DNA from: Coleophoma eucalyptorum
Lineage: Eukaryota > Ascomycota > Leotiomycetes > Helotiales > Dermateaceae
DNA: 64,000 bases
Assembly (NCBI GenBank): GCA_026120035.1
Contig: JALRME010000001.1
Location: 1,687,909-1,751,908, forward strand
Direction of reading: 5' to 3'
This document shows positions 45,764 to 58,054 of this stretch, in pieces. Positions within the stretch are counted from its first letter, which is position 1, and the number at the start of each line of letters is the position of its first letter. The translations under genes were made by a program, and so were the position numbers. Below the pieces are notes generated by a model that did no database searches, was not told where the DNA came from, and saw only the letters and a program-made list of their open reading frames with translations.

Positions 45764-47143
45764 ATGATACCAAGAAGGCTCTTTACGAAGAATAGGCTCG
45801 GATGCAGAGCCTACTCTGCCACTGTGCGTAAATTGGATGTCAATGATGTAAGGAATCTATCGCAAAGGATCATTCCGAGATACAAGAGTACGTTGGACAG
45901 AGATTCACAAGGGGCTCTACTCACGCATCATCAGAAACTCAGGCAAGCGACCTATTGTCCTTACAATGGCCGTCACCACCCAGAAATATCCTTATGATCA
46001 AGAAAAAAGGCGTGCCTGCGGTCACAGAATCTCTCATTCAATATGCAAGGTCTACCTACCATAACCTTCCGTGTTTGCAGCAACTGATAATGAACTAGAC
46101 ACATCCAGTCCGAATATTCCGACGTCTCTCTCATCTTTGAGCCCGATTCTGCTGCTGAAATCGAATCCTCTCTTAATTTCCCAATATACACAACCTCAAA
46201 CTATGCCGATCTGCCGGCCAAAGTCGACATGACTACCACCTTAGGAGGCGACGGGACTATTCTTCATGCATCCTCTTTATTCAGCACCACACCACATGTT
46301 CCTCCAATTCTTTCTTTCAGCATGGGCACACTGGGGTTTCTAGGCGAATGGAAGTTTGATGAGCACAAGCGTGCTTTTAGAGAGGTTTACATGTCAGGAG
46401 CAGAGGCCGGAACACCATTCTACCAGGATCAGAAACATCCTCACGTACAAGCTTCCGGCGAGTCTACAATCGAACCTTCGGTGACGGGCTGGTCGAGTGT
46501 CAGGGGAAAGAGTATGGGTCCTAATAGGAGTTCGAAGGTTCTGTTGAGAAACAGGCTCAAGGTTGGGGTCTACGATGCAGCAGGTGAGCGACTTGACGGG
46601 CATGATACACCGCAGAGTGTTGGTAGTGATGTCCACGCAATGAACGAGGTCATTATACACCGAGGCAAAGAAGCTCATCTAGCAATTATTGAGGTATTCG
46701 TCGGCGGACGTTTCTTGACGGAAGCTGTAGCGGACGGCATGATCATTTCTACGCCTACCGGATCCACAGCTTACAGTTTGTCATCAGGAGGATCCATTAT
46801 ACACCCCCTGGTTTCGAGCCTGATGTTGACGCCAATTTGTCCCAGAAGTCTCAGTTTCCGGCCACTTGTGTTGCCAGCAAATACACCAATTACACTTCGT
46901 TTAAGCGAAAAGAATAGAGGCAGAGAATTAGAAGTATCCATTGACGGTAGACGACGCAGCCGTGGGGTTGGCGTGGGCATGGAGGTCCGAGTCTCTGGAG
47001 AAGAAATTACGAAAGGTGGTGACTGGGGAGGCGGCGTCCCCTGTGTTATGCGAGGCGCAAAGAGTGGTGTAGAAGAGGATGATGGCTGGGTCGGAGGGCT
47101 GAATGGGCTGTTGAAATTCAATTACCCCTTCGGAGAAGAATAA
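45764..47143 (+). CDS. POS5: mitochondrial-type NAD(H) kinase, Pos5-like, about 424 aa
   Basis: Preferred exons are 45764-45891, 45948-46049 and 46099-47143 (424 codons plus stop). The N-terminus is basic and Arg-rich (MIPRRLFTKNRLGCRAYSA), a likely mitochondrial targeting sequence. Then come SLQWPSPPRNILMIKKKG, the ATP/NAD motif TTLGGDGTILHASS, the NE motif in MNEVIIHRG, and TPTGSTAYSLSSGG, all diagnostic of NAD kinases. It phosphorylates NAD(H) to NADP(H); Pos5 of yeast is the matrix NADH kinase. Intron 2 (46050-46098) is clear. Intron 1 has two in-frame solutions: 45892-45947, which keeps RIIPRYKST but has a weak GTTGGA donor, or 45848-45942 with a GTAAGG donor, giving 411 aa. Raw frames look broken here only because of that intron. 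Confidence 0.88.
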
Positions 47144-47840
47144 CCTTACCAAATGCTAAAACAAAGCTATGCATGTTTGCCGTGTACCCGATGATAGCAA
47201 AATCAGGTGGGTTTGCATCACGAGAGAGCTGCATTCAACGGCGGTGGCTTTATGTCAAGAGTTAATACCAAGCCACCAATGGAATTTCATTATCGAAAGC
47301 AAGAGTTGATAGACATGCTGGCATGGTGCTAAGCGACACCTTGTACGTACAGAAATCGCCACTAATTGCGACAGAACGAGCTCCAGGCAATATCGACCAA
47401 TGATTCAAGTAGATGAAGTCTACTCCTACGTAGCACAAGCCTTCCAGGTCTCTACCCTGAAGAATCACGTTGTCTTTCCTTGTGCAGGATCACCCCAGAG
47501 CTTGGACCATGACTGCTGCGCCTTGTCTTTTTAACCCCCAAAGGATGAGTTATCACGAGAACCGGCCTATCCCTCGCCCTTCCCGTCCCCTATGTGTTCA
47601 AAGTAGGCTTTCGGTCAGTGATTAGGCAGACTTTATATCTCGTCAAGCGTGGTTAGTGGCATTTGTCCTTTGGTGTGTTTATCTTAGCGGAATCGAACGT
47701 CATCTGGAGTATTTCTATATAATATACTTCCTTGATCACACCCTGTATTTTTGGCACTTCTTTATCGCCTCCAGTTGCTCTGTTTCTTGCCTGTACATCT
47801 GAATCCAATAGAAGGAAACGTCTACTTACAATCGAATACA
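47144..47840. other. intergenic region before the surface-protein gene
   Basis: These 697 bp have no supported gene. A TATA-like TATATAATATA at 47716-47726 lies 115 bp before the next start codon. Confidence 0.5.
47716..47726 (+). promoter_or_regulatory. possible TATA element of the surface-protein gene
   Basis: TATATAATATA lies 115 bp upstream of the ATG at 47841, a plausible core-promoter distance. Supported by sequence and position only. Confidence 0.35.
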
Positions 47841-48971
47841 ATGCTTAATTTAAACTTATTACCCCTATCGGCCTCCCTCTTGTTAGTGGGATCTGCTGCC
47901 GCCTTCAATAATTCTTGTGTAAATATGGAATTGCATACATGACGACCAATATCTAATTTGTCTGCCTTTAGGGTGCGGCGCTTTTTGACTACTACAATGC
48001 GTCTGGTTCAATCTCAACTCCCGGCTTTCAAGTCAACGACAGCTACCCATCCTCAACCTGGACTTGGTCGAAGTACGTAGCAAATCTCGAAGAGGGCACC
48101 AACAGAACCAACCCATGGACGACACTAGGACTGAAAACCGAGTAGGACCTCTCCCCCAAATAACCCAACTCATGGCCTTTAACTGATATCGTGTGCAGCC
48201 CCGTGCAAAATCTATCCGATGCTGCGAGCATTCCGTATACGGCATGTATCTTCGCAATGACTGAGCTAGCTGGCTCTGCAGCCAATAAAGTAAGCAGCGA
48301 CAACGGCAGCTGTTCATCAATCTTTGGCTCCAGTTGTGTATCAGAGATCATCTCCGCAGTGAACAACTCAGCGGCCAGCTTATCCTCGACCACTGCTGGG
48401 AGTGCCGATGGCTTCTCATGCCCATCACTTCTTCAAGGTATTTCCAAAGACTGTCAGAAACTCTGGTCCGGGACAGTGAGCACACGTAAGTTAGCCCTTT
48501 CTCCCTCTGTCACACACACACACGAAAAAGAAACACAACACTAACTCCCAACCAGAATTTCTCTCCCGCAACTTCACGGGGAACAGCAACCCGCGCTGCC
48601 CAGCCAACGAGACCGTGAACCCCGGCGACTCCGATTCAACGCACAGCGCCTTTTTCGCCTGGAGTTCCTACCACGACGACGTGGGAGCAACAAACTTCAC
48701 CAGCTATGATCTCGCCATCGAGTACCCGACGCCGGTGATCGTCGCCGCATGGCTCAAATCGACGACCAATGCCTCCTCCCAGGGGCAGGTGGTTAGTGGA
48801 TCCAGCGGATGGGCGGACACACAGCTGTTGTGTATCACGGCGAACCAGTCTGTCGCCGGCAGTAGAAATATCACGCAGGCGCAGCAGAGTGGCGCGGTGG
48901 GAAGAGAGGGTGTCGGGTTCGGAGTGCTGGCTCTAGCTGCAACCGCACTTGCTTTTGCTTCTTATTTGTAA
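47841..48971 (+). CDS. probable GPI-anchored cell-surface glycoprotein, unknown function, 316 aa
   Basis: Exons 47841-47918, 47972-48141, 48199-48485 and 48556-48971 (introns 53, 57 and 70 nt) give 316 codons plus stop. It has a clear signal peptide (LNLLPLSASLLLVGSAAAF), a Ser/Thr/Asn-rich body with many NxS/T sites, and several cysteines. The C-terminus ends in a hydrophobic tail (GVGFGVLALAATALAFASYL) without charged residues after it, the pattern of a GPI-anchor signal. I do not recognise a catalytic domain. The pattern of spaced Cys and Trp (WTWSKYVANLEEG) suggests a conserved fungal surface protein, not a random frame. A cell-wall or plasma-membrane location is inferred. Confidence 0.8.
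48511..48523. repeat. CA dinucleotide repeat within an intron
   Basis: Six and a half CA units lie inside the third intron (48486-48555) of the surface-protein gene. They may be length-variable. Confidence 0.85.
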
Positions 48972-50943
48972 ATATAGAGATATAATTTCATGTTTTAGCA
49001 TTGTTAACGACGCGGCTATTTCGAGGTGCATACCAAAACGTGGGAGAAGGTTACTAGGCCAAATATTCAGTCTTCCGGGTAAGCGAGGATGTATATTTCT
49101 CGTGAGCTGAAGTCATTAGGTATATCCCAAATCCGGCCATGCAGACCCAACCGCATGGCTGTTGGATCCATGGCATACGCATATGACAAAACATATAGGC
49201 ACAATTCCTATAGGGCGAAGATTGTCATGCCACCTATTTCATTGGCGGACTTTCTCTACTAACGCTGACACGCGACTCACATCATAGACTCAAACCTCAG
49301 AAATTGCAGCATAAAGTTTCATTTTCCGAGGAGGAAAATGTTGTTGGTCGATATTATTCTGTTATCAGATACGAAACTAAAAAATACAATATCTCGCTGA
49401 ACATCCAGTTTTCAGATATGCTGAATGTCTGCTCCACCTGCCGCATCCTACAGTTTTATCCAAACTTGTGTATCTCTATACTGCATTTTGTGCAAATCTG
49501 GAAACGGCCCATTCCAGGTATGCTCTTAAATATGAAGGCTCGTTCCTAAACAACTATGCGAGCGCCAACTGTAGTAGCCCTTGAATGCGTCGCCGCATGT
49601 TCGAATAACGAACGTTTCTGCTGGCATTCCAGCTTGAGAGCGAAGGTTGTCGAAAGAGGTGAGATGTGGGGTTCAAAACGATAATCCTCGCATTGTGTAT
49701 ATGTTGCGTTTTCGTTGTAGATGCAGGCGTTTCTGAAGTGGTCGGAACTGAACTGAACTTCGGATCCAAGTATCGCAAGCACGCGGCGTTTGATACAGAA
49801 AACTGGATCTGCGTAGAGAGCTTGTTATGAATCGATATCACGCTACGTCACTCTGGAAAGAGTTGGTCGAGGAGTTGAACTCTCTATGGACGCTCTCAGA
49901 GCCTCAAAGGCCCATCTTCGTCATGACGGAGCCTAGACCGAGAAGCAAAGCGTCGTAGAGATCCATGATCTCGTAGAAAAGAGCTGAGCAGATGCCACAC
50001 ATTGTCGTTGAAGAATAATAGGTATGCGAAAAGATTATAGAGGCAGTTAGGCTAAGGGGTGAGGAGGGGTGTAGTTGTAAGTTCAAGATAATAAGAGTAG
50101 AGGTAGGTGTTTGGGAGGAGGTGATATATTGTATCTAGAAATAGCTAGAAGCGAAGCGGGACCTTGACTCACAAGCCATACTTCATTATGACACTTGCCG
50201 GTAACTACGGTATACAATAACTTGGAGATGGGTCCTAGATGACCTCAGAGGGTAAGAGCGGGTGAGGATGGGTTCCCGACATGAGCACAAGGTCCCAAGG
50301 CTGAGAACCTAAGACACCTCTGTGTCAGGATCAGCCCTGCGTAATGACAAGCTGCATAGCTGCTGTTTGTCGATCAGCTGCGATGTATGACAAGCGCAAT
50401 CCCGTTGAACTGCCAAAGTAAGGCATGTTCGGGGAAGTGCACCAACAGCACTTGAATAAGGTGTGCGGGGAGCATGTGATACGGCCTCCATGGCTGGACG
50501 AATGAGATGGTAGAGAGGGAGAATGCCTGGCTGCCTAGCTGTCTCTCTACCGGTCTACAGCCTGGTGACTAGATTGAAATTCTTTTGCGAAACGACGATC
50601 ATTAGATGTACTCCGTAAGTCAGATTTGGGAGTGAGGGGAACGAGAGGCAGAGCCACACTTGGCGTAGGTCACGTTGCAGTGGAATATTGTTAATCCGAT
50701 CCAGGCTGAGAACAGATTAGGGTAGCCTTGCAGAAGACAAAGCTGTCCTCTGGGCTTCAATATTATCTGTACAGAGTAATCCTTTCAGTAAACAGGTCCT
50801 TCCTTATCCCGGACACTTGTTTCTTGCTCAAGTGACACTCGTTTTCCTGTCCAGCGTTACATTTTTTTTTTCTTCTTCATCAACATCTTCACTGCGAACA
50901 AAATCCATACCTACCCTACTCGTTCGTAGTGACCAGTTCAACA
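48972..50943. other. 2-kb intergenic region
   Basis: No supported gene on either strand. The minus-strand frames at 49546-49841 and 49904-50086 lack domains. The last 150 bp before 50944 are pyrimidine-rich (CTTCTTCATCAACATC-like) and probably form the SEC72 leader. Confidence 0.5.
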
Positions 50944-51546
50944 ATGGAGGACCCAGAAACATTCGACGCGCTCCCAATTCGGATAGATCCAGTCTCCAAG
51001 GCCATAGAAACAACATCTTCCTCCAAGGCCCTGAACGAAGAACTAGAAAAACTCAATGCGCTGCACAGATCCATTCTGGCCCTCGAGACACCCGTCCCAC
51101 CACCACCGATGCCGGTGAATCAGAAGCGAACAGCCGGTATCACCAAGCTGCGAGAAACCGGCAACGATGCCTTCCGCAAGGGGAAGCATGGCGAGGCTAT
51201 CAAGTACTACACCCTTGGTTTGCAGATGGCTTTGGGGCGGCCGCTGTGGGAACCTCAAGGACTGGTCCGCGAAGAGGTCGCGGGCATCTATGCGAATAGA
51301 GCGCAGGCGTACATGGCCATGCAGAGTTGGGTCGAAGGCGCCGTCGATGCAGAGGCCAGTGTAGAGATGAAGCGGGTTGGGAATGCGAAGGCGTGGTGGA
51401 GGCGAGGAAAGTGCTTGATGGAGATGGGTCGGTGGGAGGAGGCGAAGGAGTGGATTGGGAAAGGATTGGAGCTCGAAGGCTCTGAGTCGGATCTTACTGG
51501 TCTACTGAAGGAGATTGAAAAGCATGTCGATGTGCAGAAGGCTTAA
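50944..51546 (+). CDS. SEC72: Sec72-like TPR subunit of the ER translocon, 200 aa
   Basis: A single uninterrupted exon encodes 200 residues, rare in this window. The N-terminal third is acidic (FDALPIRIDPVSKAIETT). A TPR array then spans about residues 68-190: KLRETGNDAFRKGKHGEAIK, the YYTLGLQMALGRPLWEPQGL region, YANRAQAYMAMQSWVEGAVD, and AWWRRGKCLMEMGRWEEAKE. This matches fungal Sec72, which with Sec63/Sec62/Sec66 binds the translocon and helps post-translational import into the ER. The TPRs bind cytosolic Hsp70 tails in yeast. I chose the ATG at 50944 because it opens the conserved FDALP-type N-terminus. Confidence 0.88.
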   Translation: MEDPETFDALPIRIDPVSKAIETTSSSKALNEELEKLNALHRSILALETPVPPPPMPVNQKRTAGITKLRETGNDAFRKGKHGEAIKYYTLGLQMALGRPLWEPQGLVREEVAGIYANRAQAYMAMQSWVEGAVDAEASVEMKRVGNAKAWWRRGKCLMEMGRWEEAKEWIGKGLELEGSESDLTGLLKEIEKHVDVQKA

Positions 51547-52185
51547 TTGGAATGGCATGTTTACGATACCATCAGTGGAGTTATGGAGTTTGGGTACGTG
51601 TCCTTGGCATTGTACATGATAAAGCAGGCACAAAATGTGTGTCAAACAATTTTATTTTCGCCTCATGCTCAAGTTGGCTGAGCATACTGTGCAGTTCCTG
51701 ATTTTGTCTATCGAAAGAGAACAAGGGCTTGGTGTTTTTCACATTTACTGCTTGACTAACCATGTGCTTACTGCAGTCGATTCAGTCCGCCCACATGTTG
51801 CATGAATAATAATCTTCTCCGCTTGATATCTTACGCTACATGACACAAAGGCCAGAACTCATTGACATATGGTGTGGTAACTCATGCACAACTGTTGCCA
51901 AGCATCACGAACCTTTCACATGCAGCAAAATGCCTCTAAAAATGGCATATTGTTACCTCTTTCAATACCCAGGAACTAAACATTCAAATTTCAAGTTCTT
52001 GCCACTCACCACTGCCCTCTGCACAGTTCGGAATACAAGAATTGGTGAAAGTCCTTTTTATCATCTGGGGCATAATATATATCTTCTGTCGAGTTCTTCG
52101 CTTTTCAGAAAATCCTCGAGGTTTAGGCATTTTCTTATACAGAACAGGTATTGATGCCAGAGAGATTTACTGCACTAGCAATTCC
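51547..52185. other. shared 3' region, SEC72 and small orphan gene
   Basis: These 639 bp between convergent stops show only domain-free short frames (for example 51840-52154, +). Confidence 0.5.
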
Positions 52186-52729
52186 TTAATATAGCACAAC
52201 AGAATCACCCTTCCCTAGCTTGCCCTCACTAACCAACTTTCCCAAACAAGCCTTAACCCTTTGTGTCATATAATGGCCATAGCCGGCAACCCCCACCTCC
52301 TCGAGGGGCGGTCTTTGAATATTCAAATCCGCCATCAACCAGGACACGCCGTCACTCTTCTTCAACCCGGCCGCGTCACACGCCATTCGCATCCCCTCGA
52401 CGATTTTCTCATCGTACGCAGCACCACAGATCACCGCCTGGGGTTTTTGGCTGTAGTTTTGCGTGCCGACTTGAACATCGTCGGGTGTTGCTGGTTTGTG
52501 AGCGTCGCTTAAGAGGGAGGGGATCTGGGTGGTTCCCAGGGATGCAGAGAGGATTACGTGGATCACTTTGTAACCGGGGGTGGTTTTTGGTTAGTGGTGA
52601 GTTTGGTATGGCAACGGGCAGAATATGTGCCGTACCTTCATATTCGGGAAGTAAAGCTGCCTTCACGGATTCTGCTATCTCGGCTCGTTGGCCACAGACG
52701 ATCACGGGGATGGGTGATTGGGATGTCAT
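52186..52729 (-). CDS. small conserved-looking protein of unknown function, 157 aa
   Basis: Exon 1 is 52729-52636 and exon 2 is 52565-52186, with a 70-nt intron (52566-52635) that has GTACGG and AAAG ends. The protein begins MTSQSPIPVIVCGQRAEIAE and continues VIHVILSASLG, AVICGAAYDEKIVEGMRMAC and GYGHYMTQRVKACLGKLV. Alternating hydrophobic strands and helices suggest a small alpha/beta fold resembling a receiver or Rossmann half, but no catalytic motif is apparent. I do not recognise the family. Splicing joins two halves with similar alpha/beta character, which supports a real gene. The start codon could be 66 nt further upstream (52795), which would add a less likely segment. Confidence 0.65.
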
Positions 52730-53420
52730 GATTTGCTTTCTTTCTTTGATGGCTTTGAATATATGGAAGTAATTATATGTCAGTGCATATGTCAAAAAGC
52801 TAATGATAATGATGAAAGAGAATCAGACTGAACAAGATTAGAGTAGCAAGCACGAGATGGGAGAGATCTGGGCTCTTATAGCTTTAGAGCTCACCTGAAT
52901 TATGCTCTGGAGAGTTACATATTCTTAATATCGCAGCCGACTTAGTGCCCGACTCGGCTTAATGCCGAAGCGCGCCAGAATACAGGCATCGGATTTTCCG
53001 ACTTCGTGCTAAATGCTTATAGGTCGTGACCCGGATCTCCACTTAACTTTTCGAAGAGGGCAATGATTCAATACCACACTAGTACCTATGGGTTTATGGT
53101 ATGAAGAGTCTAAAATGGAAAAGAAATTTATTAACGTATCGGCGTGGAAAACTACCCGGCGGGTTATTTGGCTAGTCAAAAGTAATGTCGATTGATGGTG
53201 TGCCTATGGTATTGGGCCATGTCAGCTTTGAAACTTCCATCAAGGAGCAAAGTGTTGCCAACCTCAGATGATGATGCTCGAAGAGTGTCCCTCAATGCAA
53301 AATCATTTGACTCTTGAAAAGTGGCTTTGAGCGATGACTGGATTTCGTTTATCTCCTCTCTTCTTATTCATTTGTCCATCCAAACAATCCTCACTTTTAT
53401 AGCCAGGTCGTAGCCATCCA
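52730..53420. other. intergenic region, orphan gene promoter to ALKBH1 3' end
   Basis: These 691 AT-rich bp hold nothing coding. The left part is the presumed promoter of the orphan gene. Confidence 0.45.
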
Positions 53421-54637
53421 CTAATCCCATACCTGCCGACAACTAATATTCACCCTCTTTGTCCTCATAAAGCCTCTCCACTTCTCAAATTCCTTCGGTG
53501 CTCCCTTCTCACCTGCCGGCCACTCCATCATCTCCTCAGGACAAGTGCCCCCCATGATCTTAGGCATAGCATGCCAGCACCACCGAGTCTCTCCATCCAT
53601 CTGTACCACATCACCACTCCGTACTCTGATAACCGCCAGTTTCATATCCCGATTCTCATCCTGCAACTGCTCAGGCGTTGCATCCTCATGGTCGAGCGAA
53701 ACGATAAATAGACCATCACATCCTAGTGTGAAGGATGCCAGTGCCCGTTCGGCTGTCTCTGACACATCGCGATGAACTGGCATATAGTCCTTGGTGGAAT
53801 AGAAGAGTACGACGCCACTTTCAGGTGTAAAGGATGGGAAGAGCGTATTCACTAATTTGGCAATATCTTGCGGAAATTGCGTTTCAGTTTCTGACGGTGG
53901 CGGATAGGATCGTGTTGGCCAGTCGTACTGCGTTCCCAACGTCAACCAGCGAAGCTTTTTGTGGAGAACCTGAGTGGTTTGTAAAGTTTTTTGAGAGCTT
54001 TCCTTGTTAAGCGGTTCGAATATGCTTGATTTTGACGAGGGAGGTAGTGTGAAAAGTGATTTTAGGTTGGGTGGGAATGGGATGTTATAGTCTTGCGAGA
54101 TGTTTGTTTTGTGTTTTGGGTGTGAGAGATCTCTATGCAATAATCGTGAGAGAAGTAATACCTGGCACTCTGGTGGTAGAAGAGATGGGAATAATTTTAG
54201 TCCTATTAAATGACTGTTAATACATATGCTTCACAAAGAGGCATAAACAAACCTGGAAAGTCCTTATGTTCATAAACTGTACATGCTTCTGGGAGTTGAA
54301 CCTCCTCGGCTTGCTGATCCTCTTCGTGACCAAATGCCTTGAACATTCTCTGGGCTTCTGCAATCAACTCTGGTTGAACGAGTTCCACTTTTACTAACTT
54401 CTCCTTCTGGGCATCACTCAATCCTCGTCCAAAATCCAACACTTCGGGATCAGAATCTACATCCTTATCTTCCATACGCTGATACTTCTTATAAGCATTA
54501 CAAATTGCTTGAGGAGGAATCGCGTGCGTATCATGGCCATGATGCTCTTTTTCCTACAGATGAATTAGCATAATTCAGATTTATTTTCAAGACTATTCCA
54601 AGACTAAACGTACACCACTCATACTAACGCTTTCCAT
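53421..54637 (-). CDS. AlkB homologue 1-like 2OG-Fe(II) dioxygenase, 368 aa
   Basis: Exons on the minus strand are 54637-54614 (24 nt), 54553-54253 and 54202-53421, with introns of 60 and 50 nt, giving 368 codons plus stop. The N-terminal part has HDTHAIPPQAICNAYKKYQR and an acidic stretch. The AlkB fold shows the W-x-TLGxQYDW-type motif (WLTLGTQYDWPTRSY) and the iron motif HRD at His about 252 and Asp about 254 (VHRDVSE). The distal His is in WCWHAMPKIMGG, and RVNISCRQVW supplies the 2-oxoglutarate-binding Arg pair. ALKBH1 proteins demethylate nucleic-acid bases (tRNA m1A, DNA 6mA reported) and have AP-lyase activity; which applies here is unknown. The first exon encodes only MESVSMSG. Confidence 0.88.
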
Positions 54638-55345
54638 GATCACGTGCGATCTAGCGCGAGAGCGGTCTCGTATACGCAAGCGCAATCTTTGACTCTTCCT
54701 CTGCAGGGGCCGTAGGACGCTTATAGTTGATTTGTTGACAAATTGTATTGCGGACCTTCGAGTTGCTAGCATCGAGTATACAATCTGATTGCTTTGATAA
54801 CAATGCTCCTAGAACTGAACTGAGCCTTTCCGCCCAGGTCGACAAATTTTTGAATCATGCCATGCGACCGACAAGATTAGCGAGACACTAGTATTTAGTG
54901 CATGCTCCCCCCTTTCCGCCTCTGGTCACCGCAGGCGATATCTTCAGATGCCATATCGAGTGCAATCTGTCTTAATCTGCAACTCAATCATGATTTGTTG
55001 TGATCGACTTTCTCTTAACGGGAAAGATTTATTTTTAGTCTTGAAACTTGTGATTTCCTCAAGTTCAGCATTCTTGTATGCGTCCTTGCATTACATCTGC
55101 ACCAGTCTTCGCCTCTCCTTGGGCAGCAAGATAAAGTATGCATTGTACACGTAGACAACAAGAGGCTATTGTGCCATCGAATTTGCCTGTCACCTTCCTC
55201 TTCAGTTGATCTAAATTCTTTGAATTACCATGATGTATGCTCCTTGTAGTCACCGGTGTCAAGTCTCCAGTTCTGCTATTCGATGTTGCCGTTGCAGACT
55301 TCGGTGATGAGAATTGAATTGATTATTCTTCTGCTATATCATGGC
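54638..55345. other. intergenic region, ALKBH1 promoter to HET 3' end
   Basis: These 708 bp have only domain-free short frames. The left end is the ALKBH1 promoter and the right end the 3' region of the HET gene. Confidence 0.45.
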
Positions 55346-57329
55346 TCAAATGATGGTCACGGTGTGTAGAGCCCATGTATGATCACCATACAGCATGTTA
55401 ATACCGACTCGTCGAAACACCTCTTCCTCTCCATTGCTGACTCGCTCTAGGACAAGGCAGAATGCCGGTCCTTTGCTTGAAAATTTTTGATCCTCTGTCC
55501 AGTGCCTTCTCTCGATCTGAAAATATGAAAGAACTTGATGTTGGTCCGCATCCTCATCATGGTCCAAGCCACTAGATTCAAGACAGAGAACTTTTGCATC
55601 TAGTGAGTCTTTTGAAGGCACGAACGAATCCCCTGATATATCGAATGCATGCCGAGGAACCAAACAGCTACATATTTCGCTGTAGTGGCCACGAAGTTTC
55701 AGAAAGCCTGATAAGACCACTGAGAAAGGATCAGACTTCATGTTCTGCACTTCAGCAGCCAAAACCTCTGCCCTTTCTGATGATAATTTCCCATTTTTCC
55801 TGTCGAGGTAGTCATGGTAAATTCCACTATGATCCAGGTCTGAAGTGCCACAATTATGTTTCAAAGCCGCCCAACTCCAGGATGGTGCAATATATTTCGC
55901 ATATTGTTCACAATTTAACGGGGACCATTGTAATCCCCTATGGATATCTTCAAGCCATAGACCTGCAAGGTAAGTTTGGCATGGGAGAGACGATATAGGC
56001 TTACTGCTCTCATCACGATAAAACTTCCTTGCTACGCCAGATAAAGAGGGGAAGGTATCCTCGGGAAAGGTCAAACTTCTCGAAACATATTCATTTACGA
56101 GCTGGAACCAAGATATGCCTTTCATTGATAAAGCATCCTTGTACAGGGAACGTCTGAACTTGGAAGAATGGCTGAGCGTCGCCGATGATCCAGTCTTGTG
56201 CTCTAGTGCTTCTGGTCTACAGCCTGTTGGACACGTCTCGGATAGGGACCCTTGTTGGCACTTCCAATAGATTTCCTGACTGGAAAATCGGACAATGCGA
56301 GATGATAACAAATCTTCTTGATATGTCCACGCCCGTGTATTGAGGATGCCATGATCTAGATGGTCTATGACACGACTTGGCTGGCAATACAGGAAACCTC
56401 TGCGACTTCCTGCCTTGCACAGAAATCTAGTTGTATTCTGAAGCAAATTCGTTCGTCTTGAAAGACAGCTGTCAAATATGCCAGCGGTGCAATCTGGAGA
56501 TGCTTCAGCTGCAATTGTTACCGTGGCATTCATGTAGATATAAGTCATCCTAGTCGACTCAGCAAACCAGTCATCAATGGAATCTTGTATGATACAGAGC
56601 GAATCAATCCAGAGATAGCGTAAACCAAGCCGCCTTGTAATGATAACAGCATCTCTGAAGGTCTTAGGAAGACTCGTCAATGGAATTCCGGCACAGCGGT
56701 CGACCAGATTAGTTGTTAACGTCTCCATTGGTCGAACGCGTCCCCAGCAATGACTCAATGCTACCCAACCTCCCTGTAAATTCTGAGAGGTGACCAAAAA
56801 TGGAGATGTCCTGTCGTCACCAACGTCAAGGACACGGCTTGGAGGCCTTATCGGCGAATCTGACAACGCTGGCGCGCAGTCATGGTCAGTCAAACACGTT
56901 TTGAGCCAGTTAGCTACAGTGCCGAGCAATGGCTCTGCTTCTGCACTCGCATGTATAGGTCTTGAATGTATCAAATCCGCCAATGGGTCATCTGTAGAAA
57001 GGCATTAGCCACAACGTAGCCTATAAGCCTACAAACAAACCTTCTGTAGTGTAGACGGGAGTAGTAGCTCTCTCTTGACTCCAAACGTCGCTGAAATTAC
57101 CAGCTTGGTAAGTCGACACAAAAGACAGAACTGAGCCGTCAAGCGATGAGAAACACTTGAGTCCTTTCGACAGTATATTCCGATGTACTTTCAATTGGGT
57201 AATCATCCTACATCCCTCACAGCCTGCCTCGGCGGATTTGATCGTGTCCTTGTATTCTGCATGATAAGAATAACCCTGCTCAGTGCGTGTCTGGTCTAAA
57301 TCAAGGCACTGGCAGAACTGGCAAAGCAT
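55346..57329 (-). CDS. heterokaryon-incompatibility (HET) domain protein, 644 aa
   Basis: Exon 1 is 57329-57041 and exon 2 is 56991-55346 (49-nt intron), giving 644 codons plus stop. The HET core is plain: WVALSHCWG at about residue 177, LPKTFRDAVIITRRLGLRYL, WIDSLCIIQDSIDDWFAES, IYMNATVTIAAEA and NTRAWTYQEDLLSSRIVRF. The N-terminus MLCQFCQCLDL has paired cysteines, common in the family. HET proteins trigger cell death after fusion of incompatible strains in some fungi, but most copies are of unknown role. The ATG at 57329 was chosen because HET proteins often begin with this Cys-x-x-Cys; an in-frame ATG at 57434 would add 35 residues. The gene is divergent from the membrane protein at 58055. 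Confidence 0.9.
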
Positions 57330-58054
57330 TGTGTGGAGCACTAGGGGCAGAAGGCTAAGTCGCAGCACGGCAGAGTTCCATCGATGGTAGGAGGCATCAA
57401 ATGGAAACGGTTCGCAAGCAAGAAGGGTGGTCAAACACTTTCAATATCCCTGCGGAGAATTAGAGACCAACCATCAGGTGTTTCGGGGACCAGGCACTGG
57501 CTCAGGTACAGGCACATGCATCAACGTGGACAACAATGTCTGGACTACTCACGAAGCACGGGTTTGCACCGGTTCTTATCGCACCAGTCAATACCAGCAG
57601 GAGCAGCACCAACTCATCGTCTCGTTTTTTCCCGAAATATGGTTCGTGGCACGAATGTTGTTGATAGCGTGTGGAATGGACGCCAAAAAGGCAATTTGGA
57701 GGAGAACTCGGGCTTGAGGCGAGGACACATCAGGTACGGTGCGTGATTGCCACCGCGTAGCTAGCTAGACCACTACCAGCCAGCACGGAAGGAAGTTGAG
57801 GTCATCATTCCTCCAAGTCTCTTAAGTAGAGTCAAGCGCAAACCCCCAAAACTGTGTGCAATGTTTCTTCAACCCCAATTCATGGATACTGTTGTCAACG
57901 TGAGGAGAGAGATACTGTCCCCAGAGAAAACGAACACCCTGTCCCTGTCGTTGTCCCCGTCGGTCCCCATCTTTGCTTTTTCTCCAGCATTCGCCAACGA
58001 CGCGCCCCCACTTTCGTCCTGTCACGTCACTCACGTCACTTCGAGCGTGAAAGT
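57330..58054. promoter_or_regulatory. bidirectional upstream region, HET gene / membrane protein
   Basis: This 725-bp gap between divergent genes should contain both promoters. The 57384-57746 (+) and 57822-58172 (-) frames show no domain. Confidence 0.45.
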
